Positions 8,574-16,590 of a stretch of 37,361 nucleotides of DNA are shown piece after piece. The stretch is taken from NCBI GenBank assembly GCA_022572685.1, contig JACZVL010000007.1, positions 1 through 37,361 of the forward strand. Reading direction: 5' to 3'. The notes below the pieces were generated by a model. That model was not told where the DNA came from and searched no databases. It worked only from the letters and a program-made list of their open reading frames with translations. A program made the position numbers and the translations under genes. The number at the start of each line of letters is the position of its first letter. The first letter of the stretch is position 1. Origin of the DNA: Pseudomonadota bacterium (GTDB lineage: Bacteria > Pseudomonadota > Alphaproteobacteria > Kiloniellales > J153).

Positions 8574-11500
8574 ATGAGGGCGGCGCAGCACGGCAATCCG
8601 ATCCGGCTTCCAGCCATTGCGCTGGTGGTCGCGATCCTGTTCGCGGGCGGCGCGGCCCGCGCCAACCCCGAAGGCGGCACCGTGGTCGCGGGCGATGCGA
8701 CGATCACCCAGCCGGGCCCCGGCGAGGTGGTCATCGAGCAACGCTCCGAGCAGACCATCATAAACTGGCGGACGTTCAGCATCGGGGCCGGCGAGCTGAC
8801 CCGATTCCTGCAACCCTCCGCCTCGGCGGTCGCGCTCAACCGGGTCACCGGCGCCCAGGTCTCCGAGATCCTGGGCCGCCTGTCGGCCAACGGACGGGTC
8901 TATCTGATCAATCCCAACGGCATCGTCTTCGGCCCGGACGCGGTGGTCGACGTGGCCGGATTGATCGCCTCGGTCCACGACATCCGCGACCAGGACTTTC
9001 TGGTCGGGCAGCTCGATTTCGATATCTCCGGCACGGCCACCGCGGGCATCGTCAACCGGGGCCTGATCACCGCGGCCGAGGGCGGCCTGATCGCGCTGGT
9101 CGCGCCCTGGGTCCGGAACTCCGGCGTGATCGAGGCCCGGCTGGGCCGGGTCGTCCTGGCCGGCGCCATGAGCGCCACCATCGATCCCTACGGCGACGAC
9201 CTGATCGTGTTCCAGGCCGGCAGCGAGGTGGTCGCGCGGCTGACCGATCCGGACAGCAACCCGCTCGCGGCCTTGGTCGAGAACAGCGGCGCCATCACCG
9301 CCGACGGCGGCCGGGTGCTGATCACCGTCAGCATGGCCCAGGACGTGGTCGACAGCGCCATCAACATGACCGGCTACATCCAGGCGCGCTCGGCCGAGCT
9401 GCGCAACGGCGAAATCGTGCTCGACGGCGGCTCGAACGGCACCACCCTGGTCGCCGGCACGCTGGACGCCTCCGGCCTGGGCGCCGGGGAGACCGGCGGC
9501 ACGGTCAAGGTGCTGGGTGCCCAGGTCGCACTCATCGGCGACGCGCGGATCGATGTTTCCGGCGATCTCGGCGGCGGCCGCGCGCTGGTCGGCGGCGCCT
9601 TCCAGGGCCTGGGTCCCGAGCCCAACGCGCGTCACACCTACGTCGGCGGCGGCGCGACCATCACCGCCGATGCGATCACCGAGGGCGACGGCGGCGAGGT
9701 CATCGTCTGGGCCGACGAGAATACCCGCTACTATGGCGCGATCAGCGCCCGGGGCGGCGCCGGCGGTGGCGATGGCGGCTCGGTCGAGGTCTCGGGCAAG
9801 CAGAACCTGGCTTTCTTCGGCACCGCCGACGTCTCGGCGCCGCTCGGCAGCGCCGGACTGATCCTGCTCGACCCGAACAACATCTCGATCATCTCTGGCG
9901 CCGGCGCGGACGATGCCGAGGTGGGCGACAGCGAGGTCCTGTTCGCGGACGGCGGCGCCGGCAACTTCAGCATCGGCGAGGCGGCCCTGGAAAGCCTGAC
10001 CGGCAACGTGCTGCTGGAGGCGGACAACGACATCTTGGTGAGTGCCGGCCTCACCGGCGGGCTCACCTTCAGTAACCAGACAAGCGGTGAGACGGTCGAT
10101 TTCTCTGCCGGCCGGCACCTCACCGTCAACTCCTCGATTTCCACCGCCGGGGCCGATCTCATACTGGAAGCCGACCGGCCCGAGACCGAGGGCGCGCAGG
10201 ACGGCGTCGGAACCGTCACGCTGGCCGCCGGCCAAACGATCACCACCGCCGGCGGTGTGCTCGACCTGATCGGCGCCGATATCGATATCCAGGGCACCAT
10301 CGACACCGGATCCGGCGACATCAAGATCGGTCCCAACTCCGCCCGCAGCTTCTCGGTCGGCCTGGTGGCGGCCGATTTCAATCTGACCGATTCCGAGCTC
10401 GACCGGATCACCACCAGCGGCACTCTCAATCTCGGCGGGCCCGACGCCACCAGCATCAAGCTGGACGGCTTCTCCTATTCGGGTCCGTTCTTGCGGATCG
10501 GGAGCGATGTCGGGCCGGCCAGCATCGTGTTCGTCGGCCTCACTTCGAGCGCGTCGGGCTATCTGGGCCTGCAATCCACCACCAGCATCAGCGGCGGCGT
10601 TTCGGGCGGCGACATCGACGCGGGCGAACTCGATATAATGAGCGCCAGCGCGGCCTTGACCGGCAGCGTCGGCGGCTTGAGCGGACAGGACGCCGCCGAC
10701 GCCATCGTGCTGACGGCGACCGGCGGCGGGCCCTTCACCTTCAACGGTTTCACCATCCCGCTGACCCTGACGGGCACGACGGCGGCGGCGGTCGATTCAA
10801 CAACGTCGCTGATCACCACCAGCCCGGACACCACGACCACGGACACCACGACCGCCAGCACTACGACCGAGACCACCATCGTCGAGCCGCTCGACACGAC
10901 GGCGAGCGAGACCACCACGATCGAGGAGACCGTCGCCGTGGTCGAGGAGATCGCAACCTCCGAATCCCTCGCCGAGGCGATCGATTACATGAGCGGCGAG
11001 GGCGAGCTCACGCTCGGCGAACAGGCGGCGTTCTTCGAGACGCTGGACGGCGCCGAGGTGGTCGACGGGCTGCTGGCCAGCGGCGATCCCCTGGCCCAGG
11101 AGATCGGCCAGGTCTTCGAGGATGTGCTCGCCGGCCGCGACGTGAGCCAGGCGCGGATGAAGGCGGAGCTGCAGGCCATGGGTTTGAGCGGCGGCAAGCT
11201 GTTGACCTACCTGGGGCTCTATCTGCGGGTGCAGAAGGAAAAGCGCAACCAGACCCTGAAGCTGGCGGTCGAGGAACTGGTCGAGGATGACGGACGCACC
11301 AAGGTCACGGTGCGGGCGGCGCGCATGCGCGCGGGCAGCGGCCGGCGCATCGCGCTGCTGATCGGGGTTCAGGACTACGCCGAGCCGATCCCCGACCTGG
11401 TCACGCCGATCGGCGACGTCGAGGCGGTCGGCGCCCTGCTCGAAAGCAAGCTCGGCTACGAGACCCGGGTGCTCAGGAACCCGGCCAAGGCCGAGATCGT

Positions 11501-12053
11501 GGCCGCCCTGCAGGCGCTGGTCGACGAGCTCGGCGAGCGGGACAGCGCGATCATCATGTACGCCGGCCACGGCTACGTGCTGGAGTCCACCGGCGTCGGC
11601 TACTGGCTGGCGGCGGACGCGCGCACCGACACTGCCGAACAGTGGATCTCGAACCCCAGCATCTCGGAGGCGCTGAACGCGATCCAGTCCAAGAACATCA
11701 TGCTGATCGCGGACTCTTGCTATTCCGGCACCCTGCTCTCGGGCGAGCACGAGGCCGGGGGCGTGCGGGTCGAGCTGAGCCGGGACCAGATACGCGACAG
11801 GCGCTCGGTGGTGATCCTGTCGTCGGGCGGCGAGGAGCCGGTCCAGGACGCCGGCGGCGACGGGCACTCGGTGTTCACCCGGCAACTGTTGACCGTACTC
11901 GAGGACATGCGGACCGACGCCGTCGGCTCCGAGCTCTACGAGCAGATCAAATCACGCGTTGCGGAGCTGGCGCCCCAGGTGCCGCAGTACGGCGGCGTGA
12001 TCTCCGCCGGCCACGAGCTCGGCGGCGACCACCTGCTGGAGCTGGGCTCGTAA
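8574..12053 (+). CDS. TpsA-like filamentous haemagglutinin-type exoprotein with C-terminal caspase (C14) domain
   Basis: A 1159-residue protein. A Sec signal peptide (residues 1-~30, ending ARAN) precedes a TPS secretion domain (~30-280) with the diagnostic NPNGIVFG and INWRTFSIG segments. A glycine-rich, beta-helix-like region follows to ~735. A threonine-rich linker (~740-785) and a helical stretch lead to a caspase-fold domain (~924-1155) with IALLIGVQDY, the catalytic histidine in YAGHGYV (His999) and the catalytic cysteine in ADSCYSG (Cys1049). Both residues of the dyad are present, 50 apart as in C14 peptidases. Typical TpsA proteins are adhesins or haemolysins with no protease domain. 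I infer secretion through the adjacent TpsB and an extracellular or surface Arg/Lys- or Asp-directed protease activity. The cleavage specificity and the target are unknown. Confidence 0.9.
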   Translation: MRAAQHGNPIRLPAIALVVAILFAGGAARANPEGGTVVAGDATITQPGPGEVVIEQRSEQTIINWRTFSIGAGELTRFLQPSASAVALNRVTGAQVSEILGRLSANGRVYLINPNGIVFGPDAVVDVAGLIASVHDIRDQDFLVGQLDFDISGTATAGIVNRGLITAAEGGLIALVAPWVRNSGVIEARLGRVVLAGAMSATIDPYGDDLIVFQAGSEVVARLTDPDSNPLAALVENSGAITADGGRVLITVSMAQDVVDSAINMTGYIQARSAELRNGEIVLDGGSNGTTLVAGTLDASGLGAGETGGTVKVLGAQVALIGDARIDVSGDLGGGRALVGGAFQGLGPEPNARHTYVGGGATITADAITEGDGGEVIVWADENTRYYGAISARGGAGGGDGGSVEVSGKQNLAFFGTADVSAPLGSAGLILLDPNNISIISGAGADDAEVGDSEVLFADGGAGNFSIGEAALESLTGNVLLEADNDILVSAGLTGGLTFSNQTSGETVDFSAGRHLTVNSSISTAGADLILEADRPETEGAQDGVGTVTLAAGQTITTAGGVLDLIGADIDIQGTIDTGSGDIKIGPNSARSFSVGLVAADFNLTDSELDRITTSGTLNLGGPDATSIKLDGFSYSGPFLRIGSDVGPASIVFVGLTSSASGYLGLQSTTSISGGVSGGDIDAGELDIMSASAALTGSVGGLSGQDAADAIVLTATGGGPFTFNGFTIPLTLTGTTAAAVDSTTSLITTSPDTTTTDTTTASTTTETTIVEPLDTTASETTTIEETVAVVEEIATSESLAEAIDYMSGEGELTLGEQAAFFETLDGAEVVDGLLASGDPLAQEIGQVFEDVLAGRDVSQARMKAELQAMGLSGGKLLTYLGLYLRVQKEKRNQTLKLAVEELVEDDGRTKVTVRAARMRAGSGRRIALLIGVQDYAEPIPDLVTPIGDVEAVGALLESKLGYETRVLRNPAKAEIVAALQALVDELGERDSAIIMYAGHGYVLESTGVGYWLAADARTDTAEQWISNPSISEALNAIQSKNIMLIADSCYSGTLLSGEHEAGGVRVELSRDQIRDRRSVVILSSGGEEPVQDAGGDGHSVFTRQLLTVLEDMRTDAVGSELYEQIKSRVAELAPQVPQYGGVISAGHELGGDHLLELGS

Positions 12054-12070
12054 GCCCCGGCTGCCGGGCT
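12053..12070. terminator. Possible bidirectional terminator hairpin between convergent genes
   Basis: AGCCCCGG (12053-12060) can pair with CCGGGCT (12064-12070), with one bulged C and a 3-nt loop. It fills the 15-bp gap between the convergent TpsA-caspase gene and the exported hypothetical gene. No T-run follows in either direction, so terminator activity is uncertain. Confidence 0.35.
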
Positions 12071-12797
12071 ACGAGAGCGTTCCCAGCAGCGCCTTGGCCT
12101 GGGCCGTGCAACCCTTCGCGTGCATCCAGACCGCCCGCGACACGTCGCTGTCCAGCTCGCCGGGAACCTGATGGATGCTCAGGCGCTGGGTCTTCCCGGT
12201 GACCGCGAACTCGAGCTGGTAGGTGGCGCCGTCGGCGAGCGGCAGTCCGGCCGGCCAGGGCGCGGTGTAGCTGCCGTCCCGCCAGGTGACCTCGGCCGGG
12301 TCCCCGGACTGCCCACCAGCCGGGTCAGCGTCTGCTTTGAGTGCCGCCGAGGCGGCGCCGACGGCGATCGGCCGCCACAGCAGGACCGGGCGGCCCGGCA
12401 GCACGCAATGGGCGCCGGACTGGCCGGAGTCGATGACCCAGGGCTGCTTGGGGGCATAGAGCGAGCTGCGCATGATACCGGCCGTCGAGACGTCCTTCTT
12501 GGTCGGCTTGACGATGTCGGCGAGCGCATCCAACAAGCCGCTATCGCCGGTGTCCGGCGCCGGGTCGGGCCTGCCGGAATAGGGTCCCCGCAATTTCAGC
12601 GTTCGACCGTCGGACGAGACCAGGGTGACGGATTGGCCGTCGGCCACTTGGATGGCCCGGGCGCCGTCGAGCACCGAGCCGACCCCGAATTCCGAATCGG
12701 TCGAGGCGATGACCACCAGTTCGCCGGCCCGCACCGCGCTAGACGTCGCTGCGAGGAGGGCCAGTACCGCCGCAAGGGCGAATGACGAAGCTTTCAT
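12069..12797 (-). CDS. Exported protein of unknown function, co-operonic with CHASE2 cyclase
   Basis: A 242-residue protein with a clear Sec signal peptide (MKASSFALAAVLALLAA, cleavage near VRAG). The mature part looks all-beta and has two loosely similar halves: DGQSVTLVSSDGRTLKLRGP near residues 52-71, and WPAGLPLADGATYQLEF near 185-200. The first half vaguely resembles FecR-type periplasmic beta domains, but not enough for a name. Its ATG overlaps the cyclase stop codon as ATGA (12794-12797), which indicates translational coupling with the cyclase. A periplasmic partner or sensor-modulating protein for the CHASE2 domain would fit; that is inference from position only. Confidence 0.75.
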   Translation of the reverse strand: MKASSFALAAVLALLAATSSAVRAGELVVIASTDSEFGVGSVLDGARAIQVADGQSVTLVSSDGRTLKLRGPYSGRPDPAPDTGDSGLLDALADIVKPTKKDVSTAGIMRSSLYAPKQPWVIDSGQSGAHCVLPGRPVLLWRPIAVGAASAALKADADPAGGQSGDPAEVTWRDGSYTAPWPAGLPLADGATYQLEFAVTGKTQRLSIHQVPGELDSDVSRAVWMHAKGCTAQAKALLGTLS

Positions 12798-14929
12798 TTC
12801 TCTCCCATGATGATGGTGCAACCAGAGACTTTCAGATTCTGCCGCCGCTCCCCCGCCGAGGCCGCGAGGCGCCCGGCGTGGAACGCGATCAGGGGGTCGT
12901 CGGGGTAGCGGGCTTTGAGCTCCTTGAAGGCGCCGGCCGTGCCGTCGCCCTCGCGCTTCATGCGCTGATAGGCCGCCAGATACGATGCTATCCGGGGTCC
13001 GGCCGCCTCGGTGGCGGTCACGGGCTCGAACGCCTCGACGATTTTGGTCTTGCCCTTGAGCAGCAGCTCGCCCACGGGCCGGAACTGGAACTTCGTGCAG
13101 CCCTCGACGGTCGTGCCGCCGACGCAGATGCTGGTGCCCAGCGCCTTGTTGGCGGACTCCAGGCGCGCGCCGGTGTTGATGGCGTCGCCGTGGGCGGTGT
13201 AGTCGAAACGCAGGTTGCCGCCGAAGTTGCCGACCACGGCAACGCCCGTGTTGACGCCGATGCGGGTGCGGCCGAAATCCATGCCGAGCGCCGCGTGGCG
13301 CGCCCGGTGCCCGCGGGAAAAGGCGTCCAGCTCCAACGCGCAGGCGACCGCGCGGTTGGCGTGGTCGGGCTGATCGAGTGGCGCGTTGAAGAACACCACC
13401 AGGGCGTCGCCGACGATCTTGTCGATGGTGCCGCCGTGGCGCAGAACGATCCCGCAGGCCGAGTCCAGGTAGTCGTTCAGGATCGGCACCACCGTGGCGG
13501 GGTCGCGCTGCTCCATCAGCGTGGTGAAGTCGGCGATGTCGGTAAACAGGAAGGTCATCATCCGGTTTTCGCCGGTCAGCCTGAGCCGGCTCGGGTCCGC
13601 CTCGAGCTGCTTGATGATGGTCGGCGCCAGGAACTTGGAGAAGGCGTCGCGGATGAACCGCCGCTGCGCGCGCTCCTTGCGCCACTGCGTGGCGATGCCG
13701 CCGCCGAGCGCGGCGGCGAACGCCAGGGTCGGAATCACCAAGGGAATGTTGAGGCCGCCCTGCTCGAACAGCGCGAAGCCCCCGATCCAGCCGATCGCCG
13801 GAACCAGCGGCGCGGCCGCCGCCTTGACGCCGGGGCTCAACTCGGCGAACGCCAGGATCACGCCGAAGGCCGCGAACACGAGGATCACGAAGCCTTCCTG
13901 CCAGCCGTTCAGGCGTTTCGAGCGCCGGCCGTCCAGGAGCTGCGCCAGGCCGTGGGCGTGGATCAGGACGCCGGGCATGCCGGCGCCCCGGGTGAAGCCG
14001 ACGTCGAAGGGGGTCAGGTGGTTGTCCTGCAGGGTGAGGTCGGCGCCGATCAACACGATCTTGCCGGCGAACCACGCGTCGGGCAGCAACGCGATCGCCT
14101 GCGCCGGATAGGTCGGAAACGGCGGTGTCGCCCGGTTCGGGTTGCCATAGTAGGCGAGCGGCAGAAAGTCGCCGCGCGGCACCTGGACGCCGACGGCCCG
14201 CGCCAGCGCCGCGGCCAGGCCCGGCGTGAGGCGGCCGTTAACGCGGGATTCCAGCAGGATCGAGCGCACCTTGCCGTCGAGCCCGTCCTTGGGCAGCATC
14301 CCGAGCGCGGTATCGACGCCGCTCAGATAGGCGTCCATGTAGTCGGTCTGAGCCTCGCTCAGCCCGATCCCGGCATCGACCCGCGCGACCACCAGGGGCA
14401 CGGTCAGCTCGCGCAGGGTGCGTTGCAACTCCGCGTCCTTGGCCGGCTCGGTCGCCTGATCGAACAGGATATCGATGCCGATGGCGCGGGCACCCTTGGC
14501 CTCCAGGCTGCGCAGCACCCCGGCGAGAAAACGCCGGTCGAGGGGCGAGCGGTAGGGAAAGGCGGTCAGGGTCTCTTCGGTGATGGTGACCACGGCGATG
14601 TCGCGGTACTGCGCCAGCGACGGGGTCAGGCGCGCGACCCTGAGGTCGTGAATCCAGATCTCCGCCATGGCGACGAACGGCAGGTAGCCGCGCGCCAGGA
14701 TGCAGGCCAGCGCGACCACCAGCATGATCGCCGGCATCTCGTAGGGCGGCCTGGTAAAGGGCCGGGCGCGCGCGGCGCCGGATGGCTCCTGTCGAACGGC
14801 CAGGGAAATAGCGGCGTCCTCCGGTCGGATCTGGGCATGAATTGCGGGCGGTTTGCCGGTCGATAAGGAGGCTCCAGGCCGCGGGTTAAGAAACCATGAA
14901 GGTGGGGCCGGCCGCGGTTTCGGGCGCAT
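12794..14929 (-). CDS. CHASE2 domain-containing class III adenylate cyclase
   Basis: A 711-residue membrane cyclase. One transmembrane helix lies at ~64-85, a periplasmic CHASE2 sensor at ~95-340, and three more helices at ~345-415. A cytoplasmic class III catalytic domain follows from ~455. Catalytic residues are all visible: metal-binding Asp464 (FTDIADFT) and Asp508 (KIVGDAL), purine-specifying Lys504 with Thr578 (DYTAHGD), and transition-state Asn585 and Arg589 (NTGARLE). This pattern predicts an active ATP cyclase making cAMP. The start is uncertain: the ATG at 14929 has no clear ribosome site, and a start near 14737 would remove ~64 low-complexity residues without touching the domains. 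It is coupled to the downstream exported protein and divergent from the GGDEF gene. Confidence 0.92.
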   Translation of the reverse strand: MRPKPRPAPPSWFLNPRPGASLSTGKPPAIHAQIRPEDAAISLAVRQEPSGAARARPFTRPPYEMPAIMLVVALACILARGYLPFVAMAEIWIHDLRVARLTPSLAQYRDIAVVTITEETLTAFPYRSPLDRRFLAGVLRSLEAKGARAIGIDILFDQATEPAKDAELQRTLRELTVPLVVARVDAGIGLSEAQTDYMDAYLSGVDTALGMLPKDGLDGKVRSILLESRVNGRLTPGLAAALARAVGVQVPRGDFLPLAYYGNPNRATPPFPTYPAQAIALLPDAWFAGKIVLIGADLTLQDNHLTPFDVGFTRGAGMPGVLIHAHGLAQLLDGRRSKRLNGWQEGFVILVFAAFGVILAFAELSPGVKAAAAPLVPAIGWIGGFALFEQGGLNIPLVIPTLAFAAALGGGIATQWRKERAQRRFIRDAFSKFLAPTIIKQLEADPSRLRLTGENRMMTFLFTDIADFTTLMEQRDPATVVPILNDYLDSACGIVLRHGGTIDKIVGDALVVFFNAPLDQPDHANRAVACALELDAFSRGHRARHAALGMDFGRTRIGVNTGVAVVGNFGGNLRFDYTAHGDAINTGARLESANKALGTSICVGGTTVEGCTKFQFRPVGELLLKGKTKIVEAFEPVTATEAAGPRIASYLAAYQRMKREGDGTAGAFKELKARYPDDPLIAFHAGRLAASAGERRQNLKVSGCTIIMGEK

Positions 14930-15033
14930 GTCGGGCGGGCCGGCCGCGCGTTGCGGGCGCCTGTCGGGATGGTGTTTTCCGGGCCGTCCTGGTAAGGGAG
15001 TCGGGTGCGGCGCCCAGGGGGAACCTGTAGCCC

Positions 15034-16182
15034 ATGACCGACAAGGCAGTTCTGGACAGCCTGCTGTCCAATCCGTTCTTCACCGATCTCAAACCCGGGA
15101 TGGTGGCCGAACTCGCCGCGCGCGGCGAGATGCGCGAGTTCGCCGCCGGCGAGGATATCCTGCGCGAGGGCGAGGTCAGCGGCGGCGCCTACATCGTCGT
15201 CGCGGGCACGGTGACCATAACCATGCTGGTGCGCGGCAGCCGGGTCGAGGTCGCCGAGCGCGACGCCGGCGCCTTCCTCGGCGAGATCTCGCTGCTCTCC
15301 GGCGTGCCCCACACCGCCACCGTGGCCGCCAAGACCGCGGTGCGGGCGCTGCGCATTTCGCGCGCCGACTGCGCCGCCGTCATTTCGGCCGACACCGGGG
15401 CTCTGCTGTCGATCATCGGCACGCTCGGGCGCCGCCTCTACCGGGCCACCGTGCCGCTTGCCTATCTATCGTTCACCGCCTCGGCGCTGGTCGAGGGCCG
15501 CTTCGATCCGGCCATCCTCCAGGACATCGAGGAGCGTCAGGACGAGATCGGGCGCTTCACCGGCATCTTCGAGTCGATGGCGCGCTACGTTTCCGAACGC
15601 ACGCGCAAGCTCGAGGACACGGTCGAGGAGCGGACCCGGCACCTCAACCGGGAGATCGCGCGCCGCCAGGAGCTCGAGGACGAGCTCCGGGCGCTGGCCA
15701 GCGTGGACGGGCTCACCGGGATCAACAATCGCCGCCATTTCCTCGAGCTCTGCGAAAAGGAGCTGGACCGGGCGCAGCGCTACGACCACCCGCTGGCGCT
15801 GATGATGATGGACGTCGACCACTTCAAGCGCATCAACGACAGCTACGGCCACGCGGCCGGCGACGAGGTGCTCAAGCGACTGGCCGCGACCTGCGCGGCG
15901 AATTTGCGCGGGCCGGACATCCTCGGCCGCCTGGGCGGCGAGGAGTTCGCGGTGGCCATGCCCGAGTGCGGCATCGAGGCGGCCGACCACGCCGCCGAAC
16001 GCCTGCGCCAGACGCTCGCCGCGGTCGAGGTGCCGAGCGGGCAGGGCCCCATCAGCTTCACCATCTCCATCGGCGTGGTCGCCCGGAACAGCGGCGAGGG
16101 CCTGGCCGCGGCGCTCGAACGCGCCGACAAGGCCATGTACGCCGCCAAGCAAGGCGGCCGCAACCGCGTGGTCCGGGGGTAG
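15034..16182 (+). CDS. Diguanylate cyclase with N-terminal cyclic-nucleotide-binding-like domain
   Basis: A 382-residue cytoplasmic protein. Residues ~10-125 form a CRP-type cyclic-nucleotide-binding fold, with phosphate-cassette sequence FLGEISLLSGVPHTATV (81-97). The conserved glutamate (84) is present, but the usual phosphate-binding arginine is His93. A helical, coiled-coil linker (~165-225) precedes a GGDEF domain with intact active site GGEEF (301-305) and an allosteric product-inhibition site RGPD (292-295) exactly five residues before it. The protein should make c-di-GMP from GTP under feedback control. It is divergent from an adenylate cyclase 104 bp away, which suggests cyclic-nucleotide input. 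A GGGGGAA lies 13 nt before the ATG. Its last 77 coding bases and stop codon are duplicated at 20511-20595. Confidence 0.92.
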   Translation: MTDKAVLDSLLSNPFFTDLKPGMVAELAARGEMREFAAGEDILREGEVSGGAYIVVAGTVTITMLVRGSRVEVAERDAGAFLGEISLLSGVPHTATVAAKTAVRALRISRADCAAVISADTGALLSIIGTLGRRLYRATVPLAYLSFTASALVEGRFDPAILQDIEERQDEIGRFTGIFESMARYVSERTRKLEDTVEERTRHLNREIARRQELEDELRALASVDGLTGINNRRHFLELCEKELDRAQRYDHPLALMMMDVDHFKRINDSYGHAAGDEVLKRLAATCAANLRGPDILGRLGGEEFAVAMPECGIEAADHAAERLRQTLAAVEVPSGQGPISFTISIGVVARNSGEGLAAALERADKAMYAAKQGGRNRVVRG

Positions 16183-16190
16183 GGGCGCGG
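16106..16190. repeat. 85-bp direct repeat, left copy (3' end of GGDEF gene)
   Basis: This copy covers the last codons of the diguanylate cyclase, its TAG stop and about 8 bp beyond. It matches 20511-20595 at 82 of 85 positions. The match ends abruptly at 16190, where the transposase remnant begins. The left copy retains the conserved GGDEF-family C-terminal motif ADKAMYAAKQGGRNRV, so it is taken as the functional one. Confidence 0.92.
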
Positions 16191-16307
16191 CGCTTCGGCG
16201 ATGACCGGCCGGAAGTCTTGCCACGGAACAACCTCGTCGATCTTCACCAGCGGGTCGTTCCTGGCGCCCACCCCGGCATACCGGTTCGCGATGTCGAAAA
16301 AACCCAT
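16191..16307 (-). pseudogene. IS5-family-like transposase, N-terminal remnant (39 codons)
   Basis: On the minus strand, 39 codons starting MGFFDIANRYAG and including NDPLVKIDEVVPW and DFRPVI match the usual N-terminus of IS5-type DDE transposases, which begin with a short leader followed by a (D/N)PL...(V/I)(D/P)(F/W)..FRP segment. The similarity stops at 16191, exactly where the 85-bp repeat of the GGDEF gene begins, after which the frame runs into that gene's antisense. The catalytic DDE domain is absent, so it cannot be active. Assignment rests on recalled family pattern, not on a search. Confidence 0.6.
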
Positions 16308-16384
16308 CCGGCCCATGGCCGGGTTCCCCCGATCCCTGCGTCACGTCGCCCAGATTCCGACCGATCAAAGCCGGTGAGGGAAAT

Positions 16385-16420
16385 TTTCGAGGTGCCCTGG
16401 TATTTCGAGGTGCCCTTGTA
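16385..16420. repeat. 18-bp tandem duplication, possible IS terminal end
   Basis: TTTCGAGGTGCCCTGGTA (16385-16402) is followed immediately by a copy with one mismatch (16403-16420). Read on the minus strand it is GGGCACCTCGAAA, about 80-110 bp upstream of the transposase remnant's ATG. This is the position and polarity expected for the outer inverted repeat of that insertion sequence. No matching opposite end was found. Confidence 0.6.
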
Positions 16421-16590
16421 TAACCAGCCGATGAATGGCAAAAGGCAAGATGTGACCCCGATCCCCTCGGTCAAGGAGTCGGGTACCCGGGAAACCGTTC
16501 CCGGATATTGCTTCCCGGCCCAGGTCGCCCCGGAGGCCGGACGAAAGTCCGGATTCCCAGGGCGAGTATCGTCGGATAGGGTGCCCGACG

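Larger units (their letters stand above)
16183..16590. other. Spacer with insertion-sequence debris before amino-acid ABC operon
   Basis: This 408-bp spacer holds the end of the left 85-bp repeat, the transposase remnant and the 18-bp duplication. The stretch 16436-16459 (TGGCAAAAGGCAAGATGTGA, then CCCC) resembles a motif I recall as scattered between genes of many proteobacteria. From about 16460 to 16590 I see no gene; it must carry the leader of the ABC operon. An AGGGTG ribosome site precedes the ATG at 16591. Confidence 0.5.

Noticed and set aside
10790-10935. Repetitive ACC/ACG-rich stretch considered as a possible tandem repeat or CRISPR-like array
   Set aside because: It is in frame and encodes a Thr-rich linker within the TpsA-caspase protein; there is no constant repeat or spacer structure.
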